Positions 29,050 through 37,980 of a stretch of 64,000 nucleotides of DNA are shown piece by piece. Source of the DNA: Hyphomonadaceae bacterium UBA5336 (GTDB lineage: Bacteria; Pseudomonadota; Alphaproteobacteria; Caulobacterales; Hyphomonadaceae); contig DHQO01000023.1 in NCBI GenBank assembly GCA_002408125.1, positions 62,001 through 126,000 of the forward strand, given 5' to 3'. The first letter of the stretch is position 1, and every line of letters starts with the position of its first letter. Position numbers and translations under genes: made by a program. Below the pieces are notes generated by a model. The model ran no database searches and was not told the origin of the DNA. It was given only the letters and a program-made list of their open reading frames with translations.

Positions 29050-29511
29050 ATGACAGCCATACGCCGGGCAACCTGGCAGGATCTCAGGGCCCTCGTGGCG
29101 CTTGAGGCCATCTTTCCCATTGGTGACCGTATCTCCACCCCAAGCTGGCGCCGCTTCATCGCGAAGCCAGGATGTGTCTGGGTTGCGGTTACGGAAACCG
29201 ACCTGCTGGGCGCGGCTGTCATTCTGTTTCGCCAGGGCGCGCAGTCAGCCCGGCTATACTCGCTCGCGGCTGCACCGGCGGCGCGCGGCGTCGGTCTTGG
29301 CGCAGCTCTCCTGGAAGCCTGTGAGGGCGAAGCGCTTCGCCGAGGCTGTTCACGCCTGCGACTGGAGGTGCGTCCCGACAACAGCTTTGCCATAGCCCTT
29401 TACGAGAAACATGGCTTCCGCATTTTCGGCCGAAAGCCCGGCTATTATGCCGATGGCACCGAGGCGCTGCACATGGAAAAATCTCTCCTCGCCGCCGGAG
29501 GCGTGCTGTGA
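29050..29511 (+). CDS. GNAT-family N-acetyltransferase paired with ATP-grasp ligase
   Basis: A 153-residue single-domain GNAT acetyltransferase. The acetyl-CoA-binding motif A is AARGVGLGAALLEACEG (Q/RxxGxG/A type) and motif B is DNSFAIALYEKHGFRIFGR, as in RimI-like enzymes that acetylate protein or peptide N-termini. Start chosen at MTAIRRATWQDL. Upstream in-frame codons look non-coding. It overlaps the downstream ligase gene (GTGA junction), so the two are made together. The pairing of a GNAT with this particular ATP-grasp type is a known recurrent association and suggests joint modification of one peptide or protein. The substrate is unknown. Confidence 0.88.
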   Translation: MTAIRRATWQDLRALVALEAIFPIGDRISTPSWRRFIAKPGCVWVAVTETDLLGAAVILFRQGAQSARLYSLAAAPAARGVGLGAALLEACEGEALRRGCSRLRLEVRPDNSFAIALYEKHGFRIFGRKPGYYADGTEALHMEKSLLAAGGVL

Positions 29512-30980
29512 CGGACTGGTTGATCCTGGTTGAAAGCGAAGCCGACCTGAAACAGGCCGAGACGCCGTACAAGGTCATGCGAATTGCCGACTATCTGGCC
29601 AATCCGTCCCTGTTCGCCGGCCGCCGGCCTTATGTGCTGAACCTTGCGCGGTCCTATGCCTATCAGTCGGAGGGCTATTATGCCGCCCTGCTGGCCGAGG
29701 CGCGCGGCCATCGCGTCAGCCCGACCGTGCAGACCATGGTGGAACTCTCGCGCAAGGATCTCTATTCTCAGGCCCTGCCGGACTTGAATGCTCGCCTGAG
29801 CGAGGCGCTGGCCAAAGGTGCGCAACCGGTCGAGCGGCTGTTCGTGGCTTTCTCCCGGCCCCAGGTGCCAGGCTATGAGCGCCTCGCGCGGGAGGTCAGT
29901 GACTGGTATCGCACACCGGCGCTGGAGATCGAGTTCACGACCGGCTCGCCAGTGAAGATCGCCAGGATCCGTCCCATCCCGCCCAACAAGATGAACCCCG
30001 CCCAGAAGGCCTTCTTCCAGGAAGCAATGGCGGTCTATACGCGCGGACCGGCCCGGGCGCCGAAGACGCGTGTGCCGGCGAAATGGTCGCTGGCCGTGCT
30101 GGTCGACCCGGCAGAGCGCCTGCCGCCCTCCCAGCCTTCGGACATCAAGCGTCTCACGGATGTGGCGGCCCGGATGGGCGTGGAGGTCGAGGTGCTCGAC
30201 CCGTCCGATCTACCGAGCCTTGCCGAGTTCGATGCGCTCTTCATCCGCTCGACCACGGCCATCGACAATATCACCTACCGCTTCGCCCGCCGGGCCGAGC
30301 AGGAAGGCATGCCGGTGATCGATGATCCGACCTCAATGATCCGCTGCACCAACAAGGTCTATCTCAAGGAACTTCTGGAAAAGGCCGGCATTGCCATGCC
30401 GCCGACCGAGATCATCGACCGCAAGAGCGACCTGGCCGCCGTATTCACGGGGCTCGGCGCGCCGGTGATCCTGAAGACCCCGGACGGGTCCTTCGGTCTC
30501 GACATGGTCAAGGCCACCACTCTGGAGGAGCTTCAGGGTGGTGCGGCGCGCCTGTTCAAGGAAACCGCCCTTCTTGTTGCGCAAGGCTTCGTGCCGACCC
30601 AGTTCGATTGGCGCATTGGTGTGCTGGGCGGCCAGCCGCTCTATGCGTGCCAGTACCGCATGGCGCGTGGGCACTGGCAGATCGTCAAGCATGGAGAGGG
30701 CGGGAAGATGACCGCTGGCGGCTCGTCCACTGTCGCCATCGAGGATGCGCCGCCGCATGTGGTCGAGACTGCGGTGCGCGCCGCGCGTTTGATCGGAGAT
30801 GGGCTTTATGGTGTCGACCTGAAGGAGACCGAGGCGGGGGTGGTTGTCATGGAAATCAATGACAACCCCAATCTTGAACACGACATCGAAGGCGCCGTGC
30901 TGCGCGACGAGCTCTGGCGCGCGCTGGTCAACTGGTTTGCCGTGCGGCTGGAGCGCCGCCTTGCCGCCGGGCGCGCCTGA
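29508..30980 (+). CDS. RimK-like ATP-grasp ligase with RLAN-type N-terminal domain
   Basis: A 490-residue protein with an N-terminal domain of about 190 residues resembling the RimK-like ATP-grasp N-terminal (RLAN) domain, then an ATP-grasp ligase domain. Visible ATP-grasp elements are NKVYLKELLEKAGIAMP, the ATP-binding strand VILKTPDGSFGLDM, and the metal site VVVMEINDNPNLEHD. Enzymes of this fold join a carboxylate to an amine by an acyl phosphate, as RimK does when adding glutamate to ribosomal protein S6. The start is GTG at 29508 with GGAGG six bases upstream. It converges on the halogenase gene with six bases between. The ligated partners are unknown. Confidence 0.86.
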   Translation: MTDWLILVESEADLKQAETPYKVMRIADYLANPSLFAGRRPYVLNLARSYAYQSEGYYAALLAEARGHRVSPTVQTMVELSRKDLYSQALPDLNARLSEALAKGAQPVERLFVAFSRPQVPGYERLAREVSDWYRTPALEIEFTTGSPVKIARIRPIPPNKMNPAQKAFFQEAMAVYTRGPARAPKTRVPAKWSLAVLVDPAERLPPSQPSDIKRLTDVAARMGVEVEVLDPSDLPSLAEFDALFIRSTTAIDNITYRFARRAEQEGMPVIDDPTSMIRCTNKVYLKELLEKAGIAMPPTEIIDRKSDLAAVFTGLGAPVILKTPDGSFGLDMVKATTLEELQGGAARLFKETALLVAQGFVPTQFDWRIGVLGGQPLYACQYRMARGHWQIVKHGEGGKMTAGGSSTVAIEDAPPHVVETAVRAARLIGDGLYGVDLKETEAGVVVMEINDNPNLEHDIEGAVLRDELWRALVNWFAVRLERRLAAGRA

Positions 30981-30986
30981 ACGATC

Positions 30987-32474
30987 TTACATGCCCGCCG
31001 GGCAATAGCGTTTGAGATACGCCTCATGTGTCGGCAGGCCGGCGGCCGTGCGGTTCACATTCTCGGTGATGTAAGAGAGGAAGCGGCGCACCTCCTCTTC
31101 GCTCATCACATCGGCCACCGGGTGGTGGGATTGCGGCATCAGGCCCTGGCCGAGCATCACCTGCGTCCAGGAGTTTTCTGCAAACAGCTCGTCATTGGCG
31201 CGGAAGACCCGGCCGGTTTCCTCGAAAAGCTGCATGCGGTGGGCGAGCGTCTCGGGGATCTCCATCGACCGGACATGACGCCAGAAGGGCGTGTCGGTGC
31301 GGTTCGTCAGGTGATAGTGCAAGATGATGAAATCGCGGATGTGATCGAGTTCGAAGAAGGTCTGCCTGTTGAACTCGTCAATATCGGGCTGGTGCACCGC
31401 CCTGCGCGGGAACATCTGCATCAGGCGCATGACCGAGCGCTGGATGAGATGGATCGAGGTGGACTCCAGTGGTTCGATGAAGCCGCTTGAAAGCCCGATG
31501 GCGATACAGTTGCGGTGCCAGTGCGCGCGCCGCGTGCCGGTGCGAAACCGGATGACGCGCGGATCGGTGAGAACCTCACCTTCCACATCACCGAGCAGTT
31601 TCGCCTGGGCTTCGTCATCGCTGAGATACCTGCTGCAATAGACCGTGCCATTGCCGGTGCGGTGCTGCAGCGGGATCTGCCAGCGCCAGCCGGCCTCATG
31701 TGCGATGGAGCGGGTATAGGGGCGCGGCGGGCGGACCGATTCGGTCTGCACCGCGATCGCCCGGTCGCAGGGCAGCCAGTGGGTCCAGTCATCATAGCCG
31801 ACCCCCAGCGCGCCTTCGATCAGCAGGGCACGAAAGCCCGTGCAATCGATGAAGAGATCGCCCTCAATCACCGAGCCATCTTCCAGAACGAGGCTCTCAA
31901 GATCGCCGCGCTCATTGCGGCGCGCCTCGCTGATACGGCCTTCGGTCCGGCGCACGCCATGCTGCTCGGCCAATTCCCGCAGGAAGCCGGCATAGGCGGT
32001 CGCGTCGATATGATAGGCATAGTTGAGGCCGAGATCGGGAAGGTGGGCAAAACGCTCCTGCTCGGCGGCGACCAGCTCCAGGCAATAGTCGCCGAACTCG
32101 CTGGCAACGCCCAGCTCTTTCCCGCGATGCCAGAAATGCTGGAAGCCCGCCGTCCAGTGATCCTTGCCGGTGATGCCGAAGGAGTGGATGTACCGATGGC
32201 CGAGATCGGTCCAGTTCTCAAACGCGATGCCGAGCTTGAAAGTGCCGCGCACCGCGCTCATCCATTTCGCCTCATCCAGCCCGATCAGGCGGTTATAGGT
32301 GACGAGCGTCGGGATGGTCGCTTCGCCAACGCCGACCGTGCCGATGGCATCGGACTCCACCAGCGTGATGTCGCAGACCTTTTCCAGCACCTTGCTCATG
32401 GCGGCGGCGGTCATCCAGCCGGCCGTGCCCCCACCGGCGATCACAACCTTCTTCTTGTTCATCGCCTGGTCCAT
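30987..32474 (-). CDS. Flavin-dependent tryptophan-halogenase-family protein
   Basis: A 495-residue flavin halogenase-like enzyme with every canonical feature: GGGTAGW (residues 14-20) for FAD, catalytic Lys80 in TFKLGI, WRWQIP (263-268) matching WxWxIP, and EPLESTSIHL with the conserved Glu near 337. Homologues in Caulobacterales and sphingomonads sit beside TonB receptors and a JmjC-like cupin, as here, and tested relatives tend to prefer bromide and indoles, although native substrates are unknown. Start ATG 32474 has GAGG six bases upstream and lies seven bases after the cupin stop. It is the third gene of the run receptor, cupin, halogenase. Confidence 0.92.
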   Translation of the reverse strand: MDQAMNKKKVVIAGGGTAGWMTAAAMSKVLEKVCDITLVESDAIGTVGVGEATIPTLVTYNRLIGLDEAKWMSAVRGTFKLGIAFENWTDLGHRYIHSFGITGKDHWTAGFQHFWHRGKELGVASEFGDYCLELVAAEQERFAHLPDLGLNYAYHIDATAYAGFLRELAEQHGVRRTEGRISEARRNERGDLESLVLEDGSVIEGDLFIDCTGFRALLIEGALGVGYDDWTHWLPCDRAIAVQTESVRPPRPYTRSIAHEAGWRWQIPLQHRTGNGTVYCSRYLSDDEAQAKLLGDVEGEVLTDPRVIRFRTGTRRAHWHRNCIAIGLSSGFIEPLESTSIHLIQRSVMRLMQMFPRRAVHQPDIDEFNRQTFFELDHIRDFIILHYHLTNRTDTPFWRHVRSMEIPETLAHRMQLFEETGRVFRANDELFAENSWTQVMLGQGLMPQSHHPVADVMSEEEVRRFLSYITENVNRTAAGLPTHEAYLKRYCPAGM

Positions 32475-32481
32475 CAGGTCC

Positions 32482-33522
32482 TCACCGGTTCAGCCGTGCC
32501 ACGAGGAAGGCGCGCACGCGCCGGGTCACGTCCTCTGTGATGGGCCCAAGTATGCCGCGTGCACGTTCAGGAATGTGCTCGCGCTCGCTCCCGTCCGTGT
32601 CGAAGACATAATGTTCGAACATGTGTTTCCAGATCGCGCGCTCGTCCGGCGGCAGGTCGCGCAGGGTCATCATGGCGTGGTTGAGCACATCCTGCGGCGT
32701 GCCGAGATGCGCCGGCACCGTGCGCCACCAGTAATTCACCAGGATATTCACGGCCGCCGTGGCCTCCACATGGTGCCACCACATGGACGGAATGAAGAGC
32801 GCATCGCCTTCTTCCAGATCCGCGATCTGCGCATGCTTCACCGCTTCGGAAAAGCGCGGAAAGCGCTCAAGGTCGGGCGCTGCGAAATCCACCAGGCTGA
32901 TCGGGCGGCCGGCGGGCGTTAGCTCGAACGGGCCGACATAGAGGTTCGGCGTCTGGTCTGGCGGGAACAGAGTGAAGCGGCGCTTTCCGGCGACCACGCA
33001 GGCAATATTGAGCGGCAGGTCATTATGGGCGGCGATGCGTGAGCGTGTGCCGATCCAGATACTGCGCAGGGGCGTCAGCGCTCCAAAGTCCACATCGTTT
33101 TCGGCGCGAAAGCCCGGCATCACCTCATCCACATCGGTGGAGGCGAGATAGATCACCGGTGGGGGCTCCTGCGGCCCGAAGCGGAAGACCCGGTCAAGAA
33201 ACATGGTGAAGGTGGCATTGCCGCGGTCGACATTCATGCCGGTCATGTCGTCATTATAGTAAAGGCGGCCGTCCAGTTCCGCTGCGCCGGCCGAGATCGG
33301 CACTACGGCGCCATGGTCAAAGCGGGCGAGATAATCCGCGAGGTCCTGGCCGGAGGACCTGGCCGCCTCCACGGCGGGCCAGTCGCGCACATAGCCGCGC
33401 AGGATGAGCGGGGCGGTCGCCGATGCAATCTCGGAGATAGGGGTGTCACCGTGACGGCATGCGATCTCGCGCACGCGCAGTACGTTGTCGAAAAGACCTG
33501 TCCTGTCGGTGGCACATATCAT
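32482..33522 (-). CDS. Cupin/JmjC-like protein of receptor-halogenase module
   Basis: A 346-residue cupin_8/JmjC-like protein. The iron-binding facial triad is visible as HND (His166, Asp168) and a distal His in MWWHHVEA (250/251), as in FIH-type 2-oxoglutarate dioxygenases. Residues typical of the co-substrate site lie in GKRRFTLFPP. Such proteins recur between TonB receptors and tryptophan-halogenase-like enzymes, and their substrate is not known. Start chosen at MICATDRTGL. An ATG at 33570 would fall inside the hairpin at 33568-33591 and adds a poor leader. It lies 136 bases downstream of the receptor on the same strand. Confidence 0.87.
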   Translation of the reverse strand: MICATDRTGLFDNVLRVREIACRHGDTPISEIASATAPLILRGYVRDWPAVEAARSSGQDLADYLARFDHGAVVPISAGAAELDGRLYYNDDMTGMNVDRGNATFTMFLDRVFRFGPQEPPPVIYLASTDVDEVMPGFRAENDVDFGALTPLRSIWIGTRSRIAAHNDLPLNIACVVAGKRRFTLFPPDQTPNLYVGPFELTPAGRPISLVDFAAPDLERFPRFSEAVKHAQIADLEEGDALFIPSMWWHHVEATAAVNILVNYWWRTVPAHLGTPQDVLNHAMMTLRDLPPDERAIWKHMFEHYVFDTDGSEREHIPERARGILGPITEDVTRRVRAFLVARLNR

Positions 33523-33567
33523 GTCGGTTTCGTTTCTTCCCGCTAGGGCCGGCTCTTGCAAGTCTGC

Positions 33568-33591
33568 CATGCTGGCGGAAAGGCCAGCATG
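33568..33591 (-). repeat. Intergenic hairpin between receptor and cupin genes
   Basis: A perfect 9-bp inverted repeat (CATGCTGGC and GCCAGCATG) with a six-base loop, in the gap after the receptor stop codon. No T-run follows on the minus strand, so it is more likely an attenuator or mRNA-stability element that lowers downstream expression than a full terminator. Confidence 0.5.
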
Positions 33592-33658
33592 CCATCAAGA
33601 GACGTGTACAGTCGGAAGCGCCCGTCGACAGATGCCGGCGGGCGTCTCTGGGAGGCCG

Positions 33659-36600
33659 CTAGTAGTTGTAGCGGAAGCCGAAATTGTACCGCGCGCCCGT
33701 CTGGGTCGCGAAGTTGACATAGCTCGGCGTGCGGCCGACCACCCGGGTGGTCTCGTCGGTGACGTTGATGCCCTCGAGGAACACCGTCAGTCCGGCAAGC
33801 ACCTCATAGCTGACATTGAAGTCCAGCTGGCCATAGTCCTCGACATATTGCGGGTTGTTCGCCGCGCCGCTGACACCGACTGTGGAAGTCAGGAACTTGT
33901 CGCGCCAGTTATAGGCGAGACGCGCCTGCAGGCCGTCCTTGTCGTAGAAACCGATCAGGTTGTAGCTGTCCGACAGGCCGGTAACCGCAAATTGCGGGTC
34001 GCCGCTGGCGGGCACCTGCGTGTCGTCGAACGCCACATCGCCATCCACTATGGTGTAATTGGCAATCACGCCGAAGCCGGTCTCGCCGAAGAAGTGCTGG
34101 ACGGCGAATTCCCAGCCATCGATCGTCGCAGTTTCCTGGTTCACAGGGGTGGCGATGTCGAAGGTCAGCACCGGATCCTCGCCGGCCACACCGAAGATGT
34201 TGCCGGTATAGTTACCGTTGCTGTCCACACCCGTGATCTCATAGGTCGACGGGTCGGCATTCTCGAAGATCCACTGGCGGATGGCGTTTGCGTCATCGCC
34301 GACGGCCGCAAGCGCCGCGTTGTAGCGGGCTCCGCCGAAGGGCGTGTAGACCTCGAACGGAGACTGGGTGACGATGCCCGAGCCGATGAAGTTCTCAACA
34401 TTCTTGTTGAAGTAACCGGCCGAGACATAGGATCCACCCTCGTCGTAGTACCACTCCGCCGAGAAATCCAGGTTCTCCGAGACGAACGGCTTCAGGTTAG
34501 TGTTGCCGTTCGTGCCGGTGCCGCCATCCACGCGGACGATCTGCTGCACTGACAGGCCGCCGGCAATGTCGCCATAGCCCGGCCGGGTCATGGTCTTCGA
34601 GTAGGAGGCCCGCAGGACAACATCGTCACGCGGCTCCAGGCGGAAGTCGATGGCCGGCAGCCAGTAGTCATACTCGCCTTCGAATTCCTGCACGACGACG
34701 CTGGAAGGGTCATCGAGGCCGATGAGGCCGAACTCATTGGCCGCCACCCACTGAACCCCGGACGGCGCGGTCACCTGGGCCGGTGAGGTCACATCGGTGG
34801 TCTCATAGCGCAGCCCGGCCACCAGGGCGGCGGGCATGTTGCCGATCTCGAACTCATTGTTGACCTCGAAGAAGGCGGCATAGCTTTCTTCCTCGATCCG
34901 CTTGTCTTCCAGGAAGTTGTCAGACCGGCAGATCCCGTCGCCACCGCAGGCATTGTTGAACGGGTCGCCATCGCTGTCGATGATGTCCACCATGCGGTCG
35001 AAATCGAAGACGTAGAAATATTGCTGCGTCTCGCTGGAGCCGTCGAAATTGTCGAAGTTCTCGGCAATGTTCACACGCCGGAAGATATCATCCGGCAGGT
35101 CGTCGGCCGTGCCCACACCACCCCAGGTATCGCGCTGGGCATTGGCAAAGGCCGAGCGCACCTTGTTGGTGGTCGAGGAGACCCCAAAGTCCACGCTCTG
35201 CACGAAGCCCAGGTCGAGATCATAGGTGCCGTTCAGCTGGAACTGGTCGATTTCGGTCTTGATGTAGGAGTTTGAGAACACCGAGCCGGTCGAGATCATG
35301 CGCGACTCGTCGATCCCGGTGTACGGGTCCTGAAAGCCGAGCACCAGGACCGGGATGTCATGAGTGAAATCCACGCTCTGGGAGCGCAGCTGAAGGTCGG
35401 CGGTGGAGATCACCGCGGACGTGCCGTAAGGGCTGTCCTGGCCGGATTCCGCGCTTGAGGAATGCGCGTCGAAATTCAGGTTCAGGCGGTCTGTGACCTG
35501 CCAGTCCAGGTTCAGGCCGATCGAGTTGTTCTCGCTCTTGGTCGCGAATTTCGCACCACCCATGGACAGGTCGGACCCACCATCGCCGAAATCCTCATTG
35601 TAGAAGAGGGGGCTGGTGATCGGGCCATCGGTCCAGCCGCTGGTCGTGTCGCCATGATTGAACCAGACAGACATGTCGTGGCGCTCGGTGGCGACCTTGT
35701 TCTGGGTATAGAAATAGTCGACCGTCGCGGTGAAGCTGGAGATCGGGCGGTATTGCGCCGTGCCCTGGATGTTGATCCGCTCACGGTTGATGTCCGTGAG
35801 GCTGAAATTGACGTTCTGAGGCACGGAATAGATATCGTCCGGCCCCGGACGGTTCGTCACTTGAGTATCCCCCGGCGGCTGGGGAAGTGTCCCCCAGTTG
35901 TTTTCAGACCCGAGATAGGCTCCGCGCCAGCCATCGGGCGTGCCGACCTGGGCATAGCCGGAATTGCGTTCCTGGTAGCTGCCTGCCAGCGCGATGCCGA
36001 ATGTGTCATTGGCGAAGGTGTCGGAGAAGATGCCGGAGACTTCCGGCGTGACCGACTTGTCGCCGATATTGGTGACGGAGTCGTCATAGACGCCCTTCAG
36101 GCCGACCGAATAGCGCATGCCCGGGGCTTCCAGCGGACGGGCGGTATTGATGTTCAGCGTCGAGCCAATCCCGCCAGTGGGGATCGAGGCGAGGCCGGTC
36201 TTGTAGACCTCCACGCTGGCAATGCCCTCTGAAGCGATGTTGCCGAAATCGAAGCTGCGCGAGGATGGCGCGCCGCCGGTCAGGAAGGCTGTCGGCATCT
36301 GGCGCCCATTGAGCAGCACCAGGTTGAAGTCCGGGCCGAAGCCGCGAACCGTGACCTGGCTGCCTTCACCATTCTGGCGGTTGATCGACACGCCGGTGAT
36401 ACGCTGAAGCGATTCAGCGAGGTTCGTGTCGGGGAACTTGCCCATATCCTCGTTGGTGATCGCATCCACCACGCCCTGCGCGTCGCGCTTCATGTCGGTG
36501 GCTTCGGCGAGGCTGCCGCGGATGCCCTGGACGGTGACAACCTCCTGGCGCAGTTCTTCGCCTTCGTCGACGGCGTCCTGCGCAGTGGCGGTTTGGGCCA

Positions 36601-36673
36601 GGGCCAGCGCCGATGCGCCCCCCAGCAGTGTCAGCGACATCTGCCGCCAACCGAACTTCTCTGTAATCTTCAC
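33659..36673 (-). CDS. TonB-dependent receptor, Caulobacter-type, of a glucan locus
   Basis: A 1004-residue outer-membrane receptor of the long Caulobacter/sphingomonad type. It has a signal peptide ending TATAQ, TonB box EVVTVQG, a plug with GRQMPTAF and RGFGPDFN, and a barrel ending FGFRYNY (terminal aromatic). The start is GTG at 36673 with GGGAGG seven bases upstream. The next upstream ATG candidates would add about 70 residues of non-coding-looking sequence. Placed between a halogenase/cupin pair and GH16/GH3 glycosidases, it probably imports a beta-glucan oligosaccharide. Ligand assignment is from neighbours only. Confidence 0.92.
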   Translation of the reverse strand: MKITEKFGWRQMSLTLLGGASALALAQTATAQDAVDEGEELRQEVVTVQGIRGSLAEATDMKRDAQGVVDAITNEDMGKFPDTNLAESLQRITGVSINRQNGEGSQVTVRGFGPDFNLVLLNGRQMPTAFLTGGAPSSRSFDFGNIASEGIASVEVYKTGLASIPTGGIGSTLNINTARPLEAPGMRYSVGLKGVYDDSVTNIGDKSVTPEVSGIFSDTFANDTFGIALAGSYQERNSGYAQVGTPDGWRGAYLGSENNWGTLPQPPGDTQVTNRPGPDDIYSVPQNVNFSLTDINRERINIQGTAQYRPISSFTATVDYFYTQNKVATERHDMSVWFNHGDTTSGWTDGPITSPLFYNEDFGDGGSDLSMGGAKFATKSENNSIGLNLDWQVTDRLNLNFDAHSSSAESGQDSPYGTSAVISTADLQLRSQSVDFTHDIPVLVLGFQDPYTGIDESRMISTGSVFSNSYIKTEIDQFQLNGTYDLDLGFVQSVDFGVSSTTNKVRSAFANAQRDTWGGVGTADDLPDDIFRRVNIAENFDNFDGSSETQQYFYVFDFDRMVDIIDSDGDPFNNACGGDGICRSDNFLEDKRIEEESYAAFFEVNNEFEIGNMPAALVAGLRYETTDVTSPAQVTAPSGVQWVAANEFGLIGLDDPSSVVVQEFEGEYDYWLPAIDFRLEPRDDVVLRASYSKTMTRPGYGDIAGGLSVQQIVRVDGGTGTNGNTNLKPFVSENLDFSAEWYYDEGGSYVSAGYFNKNVENFIGSGIVTQSPFEVYTPFGGARYNAALAAVGDDANAIRQWIFENADPSTYEITGVDSNGNYTGNIFGVAGEDPVLTFDIATPVNQETATIDGWEFAVQHFFGETGFGVIANYTIVDGDVAFDDTQVPASGDPQFAVTGLSDSYNLIGFYDKDGLQARLAYNWRDKFLTSTVGVSGAANNPQYVEDYGQLDFNVSYEVLAGLTVFLEGINVTDETTRVVGRTPSYVNFATQTGARYNFGFRYNY

Positions 36674-36722
36674 CTCTAATCCTCCCGATGGTCTGGTCTT
36701 GTATGGGCCGTCCCGAAGCGCT

Positions 36723-37745
36723 TCATCGCGCCTGTGTTTCCCAGGGGCCCATGGGGTGTCCGGTCCAGTCCTGCCGATCGAGACAGGACAGGCCGGTTTC
36801 TTCGTCGCCTCGGCACTGTTCAACGCGCACCCAGTCGACAAGCAGTTCGGCCGGGAAGGAGTCAGGATCGAACCCCCGGCCATTTGATTTTTCAGGTAAA
36901 TTCCCTCCGACAGCCAGGTTCAGCATCAGGAAGTAGGGCTGGTCGAACGGTGCGTTGGCCCGGCCTTCTCCAACCGGGGAGGCCGTGTACCAGTGATCGC
37001 TGGTCAGGCGCATGAACACCTTGCCGTCCACCAGCCACTGGATCTGGCCCGCGCCCCATTCCACCGTATAGACGCGCCACTCGTCGGCCGGGCTTTCCGG
37101 CCCCACGCCGTCGGTCTTCAGGAAAAGATAGGTATTGTCGGGGGCGACATCGCCGAAATGGGCCGCGCCGGATGTCCGGTTCTCGACACCCGTCGGGCAA
37201 TCCTCGCACGGCGTGCCGAGATTGACAGCTTCCATGATGTCGATCTCGCCCGACAGGGGCCAGCGACCATAGACGCTGCTCACCGGCATCATCCAGAAGG
37301 CCGGCCATGTGCCCTGTCCCTCCGGCAGCTTCATGCGCGCAGAGAACCGGCCATAGGTCCACTCGGCCAGCCCGCGCGTGCGCACCTTGCCCGAGGTATA
37401 AGCCTGAGTGCGCTGTTCGCCGCCATGGCTGTCGGCCATCAGCGGGCCTGTGAACTCCTCCCTCTGGGCGATGAGGCGCAGGAGACCATCTCCGACCTGG
37501 ATATTCTCCGGACGGTCCGTGTAGCACTGGCGCTCATTATTGCCGCCGCCCCAGCAGGATTCCTCGGGCGTCCAGCGTGTGCGGTCGAGCTCCGTGCCGT
37601 CGAATTCATCGAACCAGACGGTTTCCCAACGGGGGGATGTGGATGAGGATTCCGAGACTTCATCTGCATACGGAGTCACAGCGGCACAGCCCATCAGGGC
37701 AAGTGCCGCGAAGCCGATGAATCCGCCTGCCTGAAGTGTATGCAT
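36723..37745 (-). CDS. GH16 endo-beta-glucanase (laminarinase-like) lipoprotein
   Basis: A 340-residue glycoside hydrolase family 16 enzyme with lipobox LMGC (Cys20), so it is probably held at the cell surface or periplasmic face. The catalytic signature is GEIDIMEAVN with nucleophile Glu167, Asp169 and acid/base Glu172. This ExDxxE form, with the extra residue, is typical of laminarinases and other beta-1,3-glucanases rather than lichenases. A Trp-rich substrate cleft (GTWPAFWMMP) is present. Start chosen at MHTLQAGG. It follows the GH3 gene on the same strand, but an intrinsic terminator lies between, so it should have its own promoter. Confidence 0.92.
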   Translation of the reverse strand: MHTLQAGGFIGFAALALMGCAAVTPYADEVSESSSTSPRWETVWFDEFDGTELDRTRWTPEESCWGGGNNERQCYTDRPENIQVGDGLLRLIAQREEFTGPLMADSHGGEQRTQAYTSGKVRTRGLAEWTYGRFSARMKLPEGQGTWPAFWMMPVSSVYGRWPLSGEIDIMEAVNLGTPCEDCPTGVENRTSGAAHFGDVAPDNTYLFLKTDGVGPESPADEWRVYTVEWGAGQIQWLVDGKVFMRLTSDHWYTASPVGEGRANAPFDQPYFLMLNLAVGGNLPEKSNGRGFDPDSFPAELLVDWVRVEQCRGDEETGLSCLDRQDWTGHPMGPWETQAR

Positions 37746-37893
37746 ATGATCCGCCCCGTTCGGGTCTGCTTTCTCCCTGACTGCAGCCTGATCGGTTGCC
37801 AGCAGCCATACAACGGGCTTGCGGCGAAGCGGTCGCACCGTGCGATAAATGGGAAATTCTGACGTTTTCAGAGGTTTGGCGCCGGAAGGCCAT

Positions 37894-37935
37894 AAAAGAA
37901 AAAGACTGCGGCGGGCGAAAAGCCCAGCCGCAGTC
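37894..37935 (-). terminator. Rho-independent terminator of the GH3 gene
   Basis: A 9-bp perfect stem (37904-37912 with 37927-37935) extended by an inner GGGC/GCCC stem around GAAAA. On the minus strand it is followed by TTTTTCTTTT. It lies about 45 bases after the GH3 stop codon. Confidence 0.85.
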
Positions 37936-37980
37936 AGTGCTTCCTATCCCAGGGAGGGAAAGGAGGGAGGGTGGGAGACC

